From an uncultured Bacteroidota bacterium (GTDB lineage: Bacteria > Bacteroidota > Bacteroidia > Flavobacteriales > Flavobacteriaceae): a stretch of 32,989 nt of DNA. Made by a program: the position numbers and the translations under genes. Positions within the stretch are counted from its first letter, which is position 1. Each line of letters starts with the position of its first letter. Positions 15,922 to 25,012 of this stretch are shown one piece after another. The stretch covers positions 1 through 32,989 of the forward strand of contig CABXBH010000012.1 in NCBI GenBank assembly GCA_902510415.1, in the 5' to 3' direction. The notes under the pieces are model-generated. The model was given only the letters and a program-made list of their open reading frames with translations, was not told where the DNA came from and made no database searches.

Positions 15922-17177
15922 TATTCAAAGATTATCTGATTTAATGATTCCTCCAAAGGAATTTTATAAATATCAAAATTAGCTTTTAATTCCTTAGGAA
16001 CAGGTTTTCCCGGTGGTAATTTTTGTTTAAAAGGATCAACTTGTTTTCCATTTTTCCAAAATCTATAACATACATGTGGACCAGATGTATTCCCTGTCAT
16101 ACCAATTCTTCCAATTACCTCACCTTGCTTAACATATTGACCTTGTTTTACCCTTCCTTTCTTTTGCATATGTAAATACTGGGTGGCATACTTATTATTA
16201 TGTTGGATTTTAACATAATAACCATTTCCTCTTGTATAAGATGATTTTATCACTTTACCGTCAGCAGTTGCCATTATTGGTGTCCCAGTTGGAGCTGCAA
16301 AATCAGTACCCTTATGAGGGCGCACTTTGTTACCATAATAAGCTATTCTTCTTTTTAAATTATATCTTGAAGAAATATTACTAAACCTTAGCGGAGATTT
16401 TAAAAATGTGCGCTGTAAACTACTTCCATTCTGATCAAAAAATTCAGGAGTTTTCTTCAACGAATCTACTACGAAATTATATGCATACAATTCTTCCCCG
16501 TTATGCTGAAAGTATGCGGCATCAATACTTTTTATTCCAACCAATATAGTATCCTCTATATATCTTTCATTATAAACTATCTTAAACCTATCACCTTTTT
16601 GAATTCTAGTAAAATCTATTGTCCAAGCATATATGTCTGAAAGTTGGTTTATCAATTCCCATGGTAATCCATTTTGATCCATTGTTTCAGATAAACTGTT
16701 ATTAATAATACCAGAAGTTGATTTTTTTACAATTTTAAACGGCTTTTTTTGATTATACGCTGTAATTGAATCAAAATTTGAAAAATCAATTACAACATAA
16801 TTAAGAAGATTTGGCTGATATATAAAATATTGTGGATTAGGCAGGCTATCTTTAGATGAAAGTATTACGTAAGGTTTACCTGCTGTTAACCATCTTACAT
16901 CAAACGAATCTTTAATGCTTTGAACAATATTGTAGATTTGAGAATATGATAATTTGTTTCGCAACATTATTTCTCCAAAACTATCTCCAAATTTAATTGT
17001 ATCTCTGTCAACTTTATAATTATCTAAGTTAAATCCAAATTCAATATTTTCTTTTTCTTTGACAAAAACCTCAACATCAAAGTTTTTATTATAAATCCAG
17101 CTTATCATATAATAAGTTGTAAAAATAATAGCTGTAAGAATTGAAGTAACTACTAAAATTTTAATAAATTTTTTCAT
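15921..17177 (-). CDS. membrane-anchored M23 (LytM) family peptidase with HxC in place of HxH
   Basis: 418 residues. An N-terminal membrane segment (about 5-29, uncleaved-anchor type) is followed by a long region that probably holds a LysM/OapA-like fold, then an M23 domain (about 280-385). The M23 motifs are H288-K-G-T-D292 (metal ligands), YLHM (His336) and GPHVCY (His368, Cys370). In LytM the second His of HxH is the third zinc ligand; here it is Cys370. Cys can bind zinc, and I recall the same GPHVC in other Flavobacteriia, so the enzyme may still work as a peptidoglycan endopeptidase. Family members cleave cell-wall cross-links in the periplasm. Its ATG overlaps the TGA of the DUF3108 gene by 4 nt, and its stop overlaps the pgi start. 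Confidence 0.88.
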   Translation of the reverse strand: MKKFIKILVVTSILTAIIFTTYYMISWIYNKNFDVEVFVKEKENIEFGFNLDNYKVDRDTIKFGDSFGEIMLRNKLSYSQIYNIVQSIKDSFDVRWLTAGKPYVILSSKDSLPNPQYFIYQPNLLNYVVIDFSNFDSITAYNQKKPFKIVKKSTSGIINNSLSETMDQNGLPWELINQLSDIYAWTIDFTRIQKGDRFKIVYNERYIEDTILVGIKSIDAAYFQHNGEELYAYNFVVDSLKKTPEFFDQNGSSLQRTFLKSPLRFSNISSRYNLKRRIAYYGNKVRPHKGTDFAAPTGTPIMATADGKVIKSSYTRGNGYYVKIQHNNKYATQYLHMQKKGRVKQGQYVKQGEVIGRIGMTGNTSGPHVCYRFWKNGKQVDPFKQKLPPGKPVPKELKANFDIYKIPLEESLNQIIFE

Positions 17178-17950
17178 TTAATAAATTTAATTTCAAACGG
17201 ATTGTTAAGATTACTAAACGATTCTAAATCAATTCTAATTGAACCAACAATTAAGTCAGCTTTTATTCTCAAGGGGATTCTGTTTTTATCAGCACTTATC
17301 CACATAGTTAAGCTTTCATCTTTTTTAAAAACCCTTCCTGACTGAACATAAGGCTGGATTTTGAAACATAAAATTTTTCCAAAATTAGTATTTATAATTT
17401 CAGTTGACAAATACTTAATTTTTAATTTATAATTTTCATTATCAAAAAACATATCAATTACTAATTCATTATTTTGATCTAAATCATCCATTTTAAAAAA
17501 GTTTCTTAAATAGTAGAAAACCGAAACCATATCCTGAGAATTTTCTTTTATTGGAAATCCTTTTGATGTATTTTTTTTTAAATCAATTACAGTAGCAATT
17601 TGTTTGTTTTGATTAAATAAAATTTCTAAGTTTTTTGTGTAACCACCTTCATCGATATTTCTGATGAATTTATCAGGTACTATGTTATTTTTATTAAAAT
17701 AACTTTCATACCTATCATTAACCCTAAAAAATAAATTTACAGCACCTGTGCTTTTGCCTATCATCTTGGCATGAAATAAGTTATTGTTGTTATTATATTC
17801 ATTTAAATTCACTGTAGCCTCTCCAGCCTTAAACCATCCACTGTAAGAGATTTTATATTTAAACCACTCCCCAGATTTAAACGCTAAATTATTTTGTGCA
17901 ATTGAATAATTTAAAAAAATTAATGAGAGCATTAAAAAATAATATTTCAT
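17174..17950 (-). CDS. DUF3108 domain-containing exported protein
   Basis: 258 residues with a signal peptide (MKYYFLMLSLIFLNYSIA), then a single DUF3108-type beta-rich domain (FKSGEWFKYKISYSGWFKAG at about 24-43, DRYESYF, later TMWISADKNRIPLRIKADL). It is expected in the periplasm or outer-membrane lumen. The biochemical function of the family is not established. The ATG directly abuts the uvrC stop, and its stop overlaps the M23 peptidase start by 4 nt (ATGA). The fixed pairing with a cell-wall peptidase hints at envelope maintenance; that is inference from context. Confidence 0.85.
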   Translation of the reverse strand: MKYYFLMLSLIFLNYSIAQNNLAFKSGEWFKYKISYSGWFKAGEATVNLNEYNNNNNLFHAKMIGKSTGAVNLFFRVNDRYESYFNKNNIVPDKFIRNIDEGGYTKNLEILFNQNKQIATVIDLKKNTSKGFPIKENSQDMVSVFYYLRNFFKMDDLDQNNELVIDMFFDNENYKLKIKYLSTEIINTNFGKILCFKIQPYVQSGRVFKKDESLTMWISADKNRIPLRIKADLIVGSIRIDLESFSNLNNPFEIKFIK

Positions 17951-19765
17951 CTATTTATTGTAATAATTGTAAATAATTTTTGCTTTGGTTTCTCCAACAA
18001 TTTTTTTTAGTGATTTAAGTGATTTAGTTTTTATCTTTTTTACTGATTTAAATTGTTTTATCAAGCTAAACACTGTTTTTTCTCCTACACCTTTTATATT
18101 CTGAAGTTCAGAGTCAATAAAAGATTTGTCCCTTCTATTTCTATATTGTCTTAAACTAAAGCGGTGTGCCTCATCTCTCAACTTTTGAATTAATTTTAGT
18201 GATTCTGATTTTTTATCAATATATATTGCTGTACTCTCATCAGGAAAATAAATTTCTTCTAGTCGCTTTGCAATTCCAATAATTGTAATTTGTTTTTCAA
18301 TGCCTAACTCTTTTAATGAACTTACAGATGAAGAAAGCTGTCCTTTACCGCCGTCAATTATAATTAAATTTGGAAGTGCTTGATCTTCTTTAATCATCCT
18401 TGAATATCTGCGATAAACTACTTCTTTCATTGACGCAAAATCATTTGGTGAGGTAACAGACTTTATATTAAAATGTCTATAATCTTTTTTTGAGGCTTTA
18501 CCGTTTTTGAAAACAACACAAGCAGAAGACGGAAAAGAACCTTGAAAATTTGAATTATCAAAACACTCAATATGTACTGGAAGATTATCCATATTTAAAT
18601 CTTTTTTAAGATTTTTTAAAATTCTATCAAAAGAATTTTCAGATTTTATAGATGATTTAAAAAAGTTAATCTTATAGTTTTTAATGTTTCTAATTGACAT
18701 GTCAAGCAAATGTCTTTTATCCCCTAGAATAGGTAAAACTAATTTATTATAATCCATGCATTCAACTTTAATATTTGAACACATCTCGTTTGAATTAGAC
18801 ATGAATTTAATTTTAATCTGAGGAATTAGTTGCTCTAATATTTTATTATCATCATTAATCAAATATTTTTTTACATGTGTGTTAAAAGAGCTAATAATAT
18901 AGCCATTAAAAATTTGTGTGAAGTTTACATATGCATAACTATCATCAGAAATAATGGAATAAATATCTAAGTCTTTAATTTTTGAACTTACAACCATAGA
19001 TTTAGATTGGTACTTTTCCAAGGCTTTTAATTTATTTTTACACTCATCTGCTTTTTCGTATTCTTCAAGATTTGAATAATGAATCATTTGGTCTTTTAAT
19101 TGTTTTTTTGGTCTTGAAAATTTGCCTTTGAGGATGTTTTTCACAGATAATATTATCTGATTATATTTTTTTTCAGAAATCAGTTCTTTAGATGAGAAAT
19201 CATCTTTTTCAAAACCTAAAATTATAAAATGACTGTTTTTTTCCAACACTCTCAAGGACAATTTAATATCAAAATCATTAATAATTTTTTCAGATAAGTT
19301 ATAATTGGTTTTTCGTATCGGATATATATTATTTATTAAATCAAGTAAAGTATTAATTGTCTTAATATTTGTATAAGGACCAAAATATTCAGAGCCATCC
19401 TTTACAACTTTTCTTGTTAAAAAAACTCTTGGAAACCTTTCATTTTTTATGCAAATCCACGGATATGATTTTCCATCCTTTAAAAGTATATTGTACTTAG
19501 GCTTAAACTTCTTTATTAAGTTATTTTCAAGGAGAAGTGCATCAGACTCAGTTTCTACTAAAATAATTGAAATATCATGAATATTTGAAACTAACGACCT
19601 AGTCTTTTCATCGGCCTTTTTACCGGTAAAATAAGATCTAACACGATTTCTTAAATTTTTAGCTTTACCTACATAAATCACTGTTTTTGATTTATCTAAA
19701 AATTTATAAACACCAGGTGAGGTTGTTAGGTTTTTTAAAATGTCTGAAATAGAATTTTTAGGCAT
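17951..19765 (-). CDS. uvrC: UvrABC excinuclease subunit C
   Basis: 604 residues, a normal length. It makes the two incisions flanking a DNA lesion in nucleotide excision repair, with UvrA and UvrB. Domains in order: GIY-YIG nuclease (about 14-95; SPGVYKFLDKSKTVIYVGKA), UvrB-interacting UVR motif (about 220-255), RNase H-like 5' nuclease (about 375-535; ECFDNSNFQGSFPSSACVVF, IIIDGGKGQL) and tandem helix-hairpin-helix at the end (LQNIKGVGEKTVFSLIKQF). Catalytic motifs look intact. The start gives the usual dozen residues before the GIY motif. The DUF3108 gene begins directly after its TAG. A promoter-like TATTTTTG sits only 4 nt before the ATG. Confidence 0.97.
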   Translation of the reverse strand: MPKNSISDILKNLTTSPGVYKFLDKSKTVIYVGKAKNLRNRVRSYFTGKKADEKTRSLVSNIHDISIILVETESDALLLENNLIKKFKPKYNILLKDGKSYPWICIKNERFPRVFLTRKVVKDGSEYFGPYTNIKTINTLLDLINNIYPIRKTNYNLSEKIINDFDIKLSLRVLEKNSHFIILGFEKDDFSSKELISEKKYNQIILSVKNILKGKFSRPKKQLKDQMIHYSNLEEYEKADECKNKLKALEKYQSKSMVVSSKIKDLDIYSIISDDSYAYVNFTQIFNGYIISSFNTHVKKYLINDDNKILEQLIPQIKIKFMSNSNEMCSNIKVECMDYNKLVLPILGDKRHLLDMSIRNIKNYKINFFKSSIKSENSFDRILKNLKKDLNMDNLPVHIECFDNSNFQGSFPSSACVVFKNGKASKKDYRHFNIKSVTSPNDFASMKEVVYRRYSRMIKEDQALPNLIIIDGGKGQLSSSVSSLKELGIEKQITIIGIAKRLEEIYFPDESTAIYIDKKSESLKLIQKLRDEAHRFSLRQYRNRRDKSFIDSELQNIKGVGEKTVFSLIKQFKSVKKIKTKSLKSLKKIVGETKAKIIYNYYNK

Positions 19766-19769
19766 ATTT

Positions 19770-19777
19770 CAAAAATA
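19770..19777 (-). promoter_or_regulatory. candidate -7 element immediately before uvrC (possible leaderless transcript)
   Basis: On the minus strand, TATTTTTG (TAnnTTTG consensus) is followed by AAAT and then the uvrC ATG. A TTA triplet lies 20 nt upstream of it. If used, transcription would begin at or next to the start codon. The 37-nt gap to the DksA-like gene leaves room for little else. In such AT-rich DNA the match could be chance. Confidence 0.3.
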
Positions 19778-19802
19778 CCACGAAAGTAAGTTAAGTGTAA
19801 TA

Positions 19803-20183
19803 CTATTTCTGCATATTTTTTGCTTCAATACTCAATGTTGCATGAGGAACAAGCTTAAGTCTTTCTTTAGAAATTAGCTTTCCTGTGACCCTACAAACTC
19901 CATAAGTCTTATTTTCAATTCTAATTAAAGCAGTTTTTAAGTCTCTAATAAATTTCTCTTGTCTAAGAGCTAATTGAGAATTTGACTCCTTACTCATTAC
20001 CGTACTCCCCTCGTCAAAAGCCTTGAAGGTAGGCGAAGTATCCTCAGTTCCATTATTATGGTCATTCATATAAGCACTTTTAATAAGCTCAAGATCATGC
20101 TTAGCTTTATCAATTTTTTCATTAATCAGGATTTTAAACTTTGCTAAATCCGAATCTGAATATCTAATATTTACATCTTTCAT
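19803..20183 (-). CDS. TraR/DksA-family protein lacking zinc-finger cysteines
   Basis: 126 residues. Residues about 10-90 form the coiled-coil typical of DksA (KFKILINEKIDKAKHDLELI and QLALRQEKFIRDLKTALIRI around an acidic tip, TEDTSPTFKAFDEGS), followed by the globular module YGVCRVTGKLISKERLKLVP...ATLSIEAK. DksA binds the secondary channel of RNA polymerase and works with ppGpp. In classical DksA the last module has four zinc cysteines; here only Cys97 remains, and the others are Thr, Ser and Ala-type positions. I recall this Cys-poor form as common in Flavobacteriia. The gene starts 4 nt after the ileS stop and is probably cotranscribed with it. Its role at RNA polymerase is inferred. Confidence 0.87.
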   Translation of the reverse strand: MKDVNIRYSDSDLAKFKILINEKIDKAKHDLELIKSAYMNDHNNGTEDTSPTFKAFDEGSTVMSKESNSQLALRQEKFIRDLKTALIRIENKTYGVCRVTGKLISKERLKLVPHATLSIEAKNMQK

Positions 20184-20187
20184 AATT

Positions 20188-23100
20188 TCAAACTTTAGTT
20201 ATAAATATCTTGGTTTTTAATTTATCAAATATAACATCTAATCCACTTTCAGCAGCAATATCAAATTGAATAGTGCTTGAGAGTGTTTCTGTTTTTACAT
20301 ATTCTAAGTTATTATTAATTGCATTTTTGATTTTTTCATCACCATTAAATATCAGGTTAATTCTATCGGTTACCTCAAATCCTTTAGATTTTCTAAGGTT
20401 TTGAATTTTACTGACAAGTTCTCTTGCAATTCCTTCTTCTTTTAAGTTATCGTCAACATTAATATCAAGAGCAACAGTGATACTCCCTTCATTAGCAACC
20501 AACCAACCTTCAATATCCTTTGATGAAATCTCAAAATCATCAATATTGAAAGTTATAGTTTTTTTGTCAATTAATAAATCAATTTTTCCAGTTTTTTCAA
20601 GCTCAATTATTCTTTCATTATTGATTGAATTTATTTGATTTGAAATCTCTTTCATAAATCTACCATACTTTGGTCCTAATGTTTTGAAATTAGGTTTTAT
20701 AGACTTCACCAAAAGATTTGATTCACCTTCAATAAATTCGATATTTTTCACATTTACCTCACGCTTAATTTCATCTGAAACACTATCTACAATCTCTTTT
20801 TCTAAAGCACTTTTCACAGGGATTAAAATTCTAGATAATGGCTGTCTAACCTTTATTTTTTCCCTTGCTCTTAATGATAATGTTAATGAAGATATAGTTT
20901 GTGCATACTGAATCTTTTTCTCTAATTTTAAGTCAATTTTTGATTTATCTGCAATCGGAAAATCTTCTAGATGAATACTTTCATTATAATCGATATTGAT
21001 GTTATTTGTCAGGTCAATAAACAACCTATCCATAAAAAAAGGTGAAATCGGAGATGATAACTTAGCAACATCAGTTAGAACCTGAAATAAAGTTTGATAT
21101 GCTGAAATTTTATCTTGCTCATATTCACCTTTCCAAAATCTTCTTCTACTTAATCTAACATACCAATTACTTAAATTATCTATAACAAATGAACTTATAG
21201 CCCTTGCAGCCTTAGTTGGTTCATAATCATTATAATAATTATCAACCTTTAATATTAAGGAGTTTAGTTCAGAAATAATCCACCTATCTAATTCCGGTCT
21301 TTTTATAAAATCAATTTCTTTCTCAGCAAACTGAAATTTATCAATGTTAGCATAAAGGGCAAAAAATGAATAAGTATTATATAATGTACCGAAGAATTTT
21401 CTTTTTACTTCTTCTACTCCATTTAAATCGAATTTAAGATTATCCCACGGGTTAGAATTAGAAATCATATACCATCTGGTAGCATCGGGGCCAAATTCAG
21501 ATAAAGTCTTGAATGGATCAACTGCATTTCCTAATCTTTTGGACATTTTTTGACCTTCCTTATCAAGAACTAAACCATTTGAAATTACGTTTTTATAAGA
21601 TACTGAACCAAAAACCATTGAACTGATAGCATGTAAAGTGTAAAACCATCCTCTAGTTTGATCAACTCCTTCAGCAATAAAATCAGCAGGGAAAAATTTC
21701 TTGTTATCTATAAATTCTTTGTTTTCAAAAGGATAATGCCACTGAGCATATGGCATACTTCCAGAATCAAACCAAACATCAATCAAATCTGATTCACGAT
21801 ACATTTTTTTTCCTGAATCAGAAACTAAAATTATTTCATCAACTATATTTTTATGAATATCAATCTTTGAATAATTTTCATCAGAAAAATTGTTAATCTC
21901 AAAATCAGAAAACAAGTTACTTTTCATAAAACCGCAGTTGACAGACTTATCCATTTCATTAATTAACTCCTCTATTGATCCAATGCAAATTTCTTCTTTT
22001 CCGTCTTCGGTTCTCCAAATTGGTAGTGGAATTCCCCAAAATCTAGATCTTGAGAGGTTCCAATCGTTAACATTTTCAAGCCACTTTTCAAATCTACCTT
22101 CACCTGTAGATTTTGGTTTCCAGTTAATTTTTTTATTTAATGAAACCATATTACTTCTATACTTAGAAGCTTTTATAAACCATGAATCTATTGGATAATA
22201 GAGAATTGGTTTGTCAGTTCTCCAGCAATTAGGGTAAGTGTGTTTATACTTTTCTACTTTAAACGCTTTGTTGTCTGTCTTAAGCTGAATTGCAAGTTCA
22301 ACATCTACTGATTTTTCGGGAATATTTTCGTTATTGTAGTATTCATTCTTGACAAACTTTCCTGCTAATTCTCTCATTTCAGGCCTAAACCTTCCTTGTA
22401 AATCTACAAGTGGTGCAAGTTCATCGTTTTTGTCCTTTACCAACATTGGAGGTACAGGTGGATTTGCAGCTTTAGCAACTAAAGCATCATCTGCACCAAA
22501 GGTTGGGGCGGTATGAACAATACCAGTACCATCACTTGTGGTTACAAAATCTCCAAGTATAATTCTAAATGCGTTTTCAGGATTGGAATGCGGTTTGGCA
22601 TAGTCTAAAAGTTGTTCATATTTAATGTTTTCTAAATCAGCACCCTTAAATGTAGATATTTTAAAATAAGGGATACTTTTGGAATTAAACTTATAATTTT
22701 CAATTTCGTTAATGTTGTTCACTTCAAAATAATTATTAGAAAATTGCTTAGAAACTAAGTCTTCAGCAACAATATAGTCAGCAATAACTCCAGTGTATTG
22801 GTTAAATGATTTAATTAAAGAATAATTAATTTTTGGTCCAACTGTTAAGGCAGTATTACTAGGTAAAGTCCAAGGAGTAGTTGTCCAGGCTAGAACAAAA
22901 ATATCTATATCAGAGGCTAAAAATTTAGGTAAATTATTTTTTATCAACTTAAATTGAGCAGTAACGGTTGTATCGGTTACATCCTGATATGTGCCCGGCT
23001 GATTTAATTCATGAGAACTAATGGCTGTTCCAGCCTTAGGAGAATAAGGCTGAATTGTATAACCTTTATACATTAAATCCTTATTATAAATTTCCTTGAG

Positions 23101-23586
23101 CAACCACCATACTGATTCCATATATTTTGGGCTATATGTTATATAAGGGTCGTCAACATCTACCCAATAACCCATTTTCATAGTTAAATCATTCCAAATA
23201 TCGGTATATTTCATTACAGCTTTTTTGCACTCTTTATTGTAATCTTCAACTGATATTTTTTTACCGATATCTTCTTTTGTTATACCTAAGGCATTTTCAA
23301 CACCCAGCTCTATAGGAAGTCCGTGAGTATCCCAGCCAGCCTTACGTTGAACATGAAAACCTTTCATAGTTTTGTATCTTAAAAAGATATCCTTAATCGA
23401 TCTTGCTAAAACATGATGTATCCCTGGAAGACCATTAGCTGAGGGAGGGCCTTCAAAAAAAATAAATGAATCTTGATTTTTTAGTTTATCTATCGATTTT
23501 TTAAAAATATCTCTATCATTCCAGTATGAAAGTATCTCATCTGAAATTTTTGAAAGATTTAATTTTTTGTATTCCTTAAAAATCAT
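20188..23586 (-). CDS. ileS: isoleucyl-tRNA synthetase, type 2 with GIHH motif
   Basis: 1132 residues, long as in type 2 (eukaryote-like) IleRS. It charges tRNA-Ile with isoleucine in the cytoplasm. The catalytic Rossmann fold begins at PPSANGLPGIHHVLARS (about 47-63); the usual HxGH signature reads G55-I56-H57-H58, with the first and third positions swapped. The CP1 editing domain follows (about 200-430; TTPWTLPSNTAL, GTGIVHTAPTFGADD), then K680-M-S-K-R684 and the anticodon-binding region (about 740 onward). I see no C-terminal four-Cys zinc module of type 1. Type 2 enzymes are known for low mupirocin sensitivity. It is separated by 65 nt from radA upstream and leads a two-gene unit with the DksA-like gene. 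Confidence 0.97.
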   Translation of the reverse strand: MIFKEYKKLNLSKISDEILSYWNDRDIFKKSIDKLKNQDSFIFFEGPPSANGLPGIHHVLARSIKDIFLRYKTMKGFHVQRKAGWDTHGLPIELGVENALGITKEDIGKKISVEDYNKECKKAVMKYTDIWNDLTMKMGYWVDVDDPYITYSPKYMESVWWLLKEIYNKDLMYKGYTIQPYSPKAGTAISSHELNQPGTYQDVTDTTVTAQFKLIKNNLPKFLASDIDIFVLAWTTTPWTLPSNTALTVGPKINYSLIKSFNQYTGVIADYIVAEDLVSKQFSNNYFEVNNINEIENYKFNSKSIPYFKISTFKGADLENIKYEQLLDYAKPHSNPENAFRIILGDFVTTSDGTGIVHTAPTFGADDALVAKAANPPVPPMLVKDKNDELAPLVDLQGRFRPEMRELAGKFVKNEYYNNENIPEKSVDVELAIQLKTDNKAFKVEKYKHTYPNCWRTDKPILYYPIDSWFIKASKYRSNMVSLNKKINWKPKSTGEGRFEKWLENVNDWNLSRSRFWGIPLPIWRTEDGKEEICIGSIEELINEMDKSVNCGFMKSNLFSDFEINNFSDENYSKIDIHKNIVDEIILVSDSGKKMYRESDLIDVWFDSGSMPYAQWHYPFENKEFIDNKKFFPADFIAEGVDQTRGWFYTLHAISSMVFGSVSYKNVISNGLVLDKEGQKMSKRLGNAVDPFKTLSEFGPDATRWYMISNSNPWDNLKFDLNGVEEVKRKFFGTLYNTYSFFALYANIDKFQFAEKEIDFIKRPELDRWIISELNSLILKVDNYYNDYEPTKAARAISSFVIDNLSNWYVRLSRRRFWKGEYEQDKISAYQTLFQVLTDVAKLSSPISPFFMDRLFIDLTNNINIDYNESIHLEDFPIADKSKIDLKLEKKIQYAQTISSLTLSLRAREKIKVRQPLSRILIPVKSALEKEIVDSVSDEIKREVNVKNIEFIEGESNLLVKSIKPNFKTLGPKYGRFMKEISNQINSINNERIIELEKTGKIDLLIDKKTITFNIDDFEISSKDIEGWLVANEGSITVALDINVDDNLKEEGIARELVSKIQNLRKSKGFEVTDRINLIFNGDEKIKNAINNNLEYVKTETLSSTIQFDIAAESGLDVIFDKLKTKIFITKV

Positions 23587-23651
23587 TAGATATTTTTAAA
23601 ATTTATCGTAAATGACGTATGGAGGCGAAATTACTAAATTTACTTAAACAA

Positions 23652-25010
23652 TTAGGAAATGTTATCTATCAAATCCTCTATCCTAGTTAAATAAACTATA
23701 TCAATTTTTTTGGAAGATATTGTATCACAATACTTTGAAACAAATATCTTAGAGAAACCTAGTTTTTCTGCCTCTTTAATTCTTTGATCTATCCTGCTTA
23801 CAGGTCTTATTTCCCCTGAAAGACCCACCTCTGCTGCAAAGCAATAATCTTCAGGTATATTAAAATCACTATTTGAAGATAAAATCGCAGCAATAATTGC
23901 TAAGTCATTTCCAGTATCTTCAACTTTCAAACCACCGGTTATATTTAGAAAAATATCTTTTGAGCTTAAGTGAAAACCTGCTCTTTTTTCAAGAACGGCT
24001 AATAACATATTTAATCTTTTGGAGTTTATTCCTGTAGTGCTTCTTTGGGGTGTTCCGTAAACTGCAGTACTGACCAAAGCCTGAACTTCTATTAAAAAGG
24101 GTCTAGACCCTTCAACTGATGCACATATAGCTGTTCCACTTAATTTTTGATCTGAATTGCCAATCAAAATCTCTGATGGATTTATTATTTCCTTAAGTCC
24201 TTCAGAAACCATTTCATAAATTCCAATCTCATTTGTAGAACCAAATCTATTTTTTTTAACTCTCAAAATTCTGTACAAATGATTTCTATCTCCTTCAAAT
24301 TGCAAAACAGTATCGACCATATGTTCTAAAACTTTAGGACCAGCAATATTTCCATCTTTATTTATATGCCCGATTAGCATAATAGGAATTGAGGTCCTTT
24401 TTCCAAAATTTATAAGTTCAGCAGTACATGTTTTAAGCTGTGTTATACTGCCCTGCATAGAATCGATGGTTGATGTAACTAAAGTTTGTATTGAATCTAT
24501 TATTATTAAATTCGGTTTAATTTTTTCAGCCTGTGAAAATATATTTTCTACTTTGTTTTCCGAATAAATTAAACACTCCTTATTTGAATATTTTATTCTG
24601 TTTGCTCTAATTTTTATCTGATTGTCACTTTCTTCACCCGAAACATATAAAACTCTGTGATTAATTTTTAGAGAAATTTGTAAAAATAAAGTGCTTTTTC
24701 CAATCCCAGGCTCACCACCAAGTAAGGTAATTGAACCCGGTACAATTCCTCCACCCAAAACTCTGTTAAATTCATTGTCATTAGTTTCAATTCTAAACTC
24801 ATCTTTAATCTTTATATCATCAATTGATTTAGGTTTGCTATTGGAATTATTTAAATCTGATTTTGTATGATCCCATAATTTATCTTTTTTGACATCTTTA
24901 ATTTCTTCTGAGATTGAATTCCAAGTATTGCACTTATTGCATTGGCCTTGCCACTTAGCATATTCTGCTCCACATTCTTGACAATGAAAAGTGCTTTTAA
25001 TTTTTGTCAT
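23652..25010 (-). CDS. radA: DNA repair protein RadA (branch-migration ATPase)
   Basis: 452 residues, normal length. RadA is a RecA-like, DnaB-like helicase that extends recombination intermediates. An N-terminal zinc finger has C10, C13, C24 and C27 (FHCQECGAEYAKWQGQCNKC). The Walker A motif GEPGIGKST lies at 99-107, Walker B-like LIIIDSIQTL near 168, the RadA-specific KNRFG at 253-257, and the C-terminal Lon-like domain at about 285-452 (ALVSTAVYGTPQRSTTGINS, AAEVGLSGEIRPV). All key motifs are present. It is the last gene of the panC-panD-flippase-hydrolase-radA run, starting 2 nt after the hydrolase-fold gene. Confidence 0.97.
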   Translation of the reverse strand: MTKIKSTFHCQECGAEYAKWQGQCNKCNTWNSISEEIKDVKKDKLWDHTKSDLNNSNSKPKSIDDIKIKDEFRIETNDNEFNRVLGGGIVPGSITLLGGEPGIGKSTLFLQISLKINHRVLYVSGEESDNQIKIRANRIKYSNKECLIYSENKVENIFSQAEKIKPNLIIIDSIQTLVTSTIDSMQGSITQLKTCTAELINFGKRTSIPIMLIGHINKDGNIAGPKVLEHMVDTVLQFEGDRNHLYRILRVKKNRFGSTNEIGIYEMVSEGLKEIINPSEILIGNSDQKLSGTAICASVEGSRPFLIEVQALVSTAVYGTPQRSTTGINSKRLNMLLAVLEKRAGFHLSSKDIFLNITGGLKVEDTGNDLAIIAAILSSNSDFNIPEDYCFAAEVGLSGEIRPVSRIDQRIKEAEKLGFSKIFVSKYCDTISSKKIDIVYLTRIEDLIDNIS

Positions 25011-25012
25011 AA

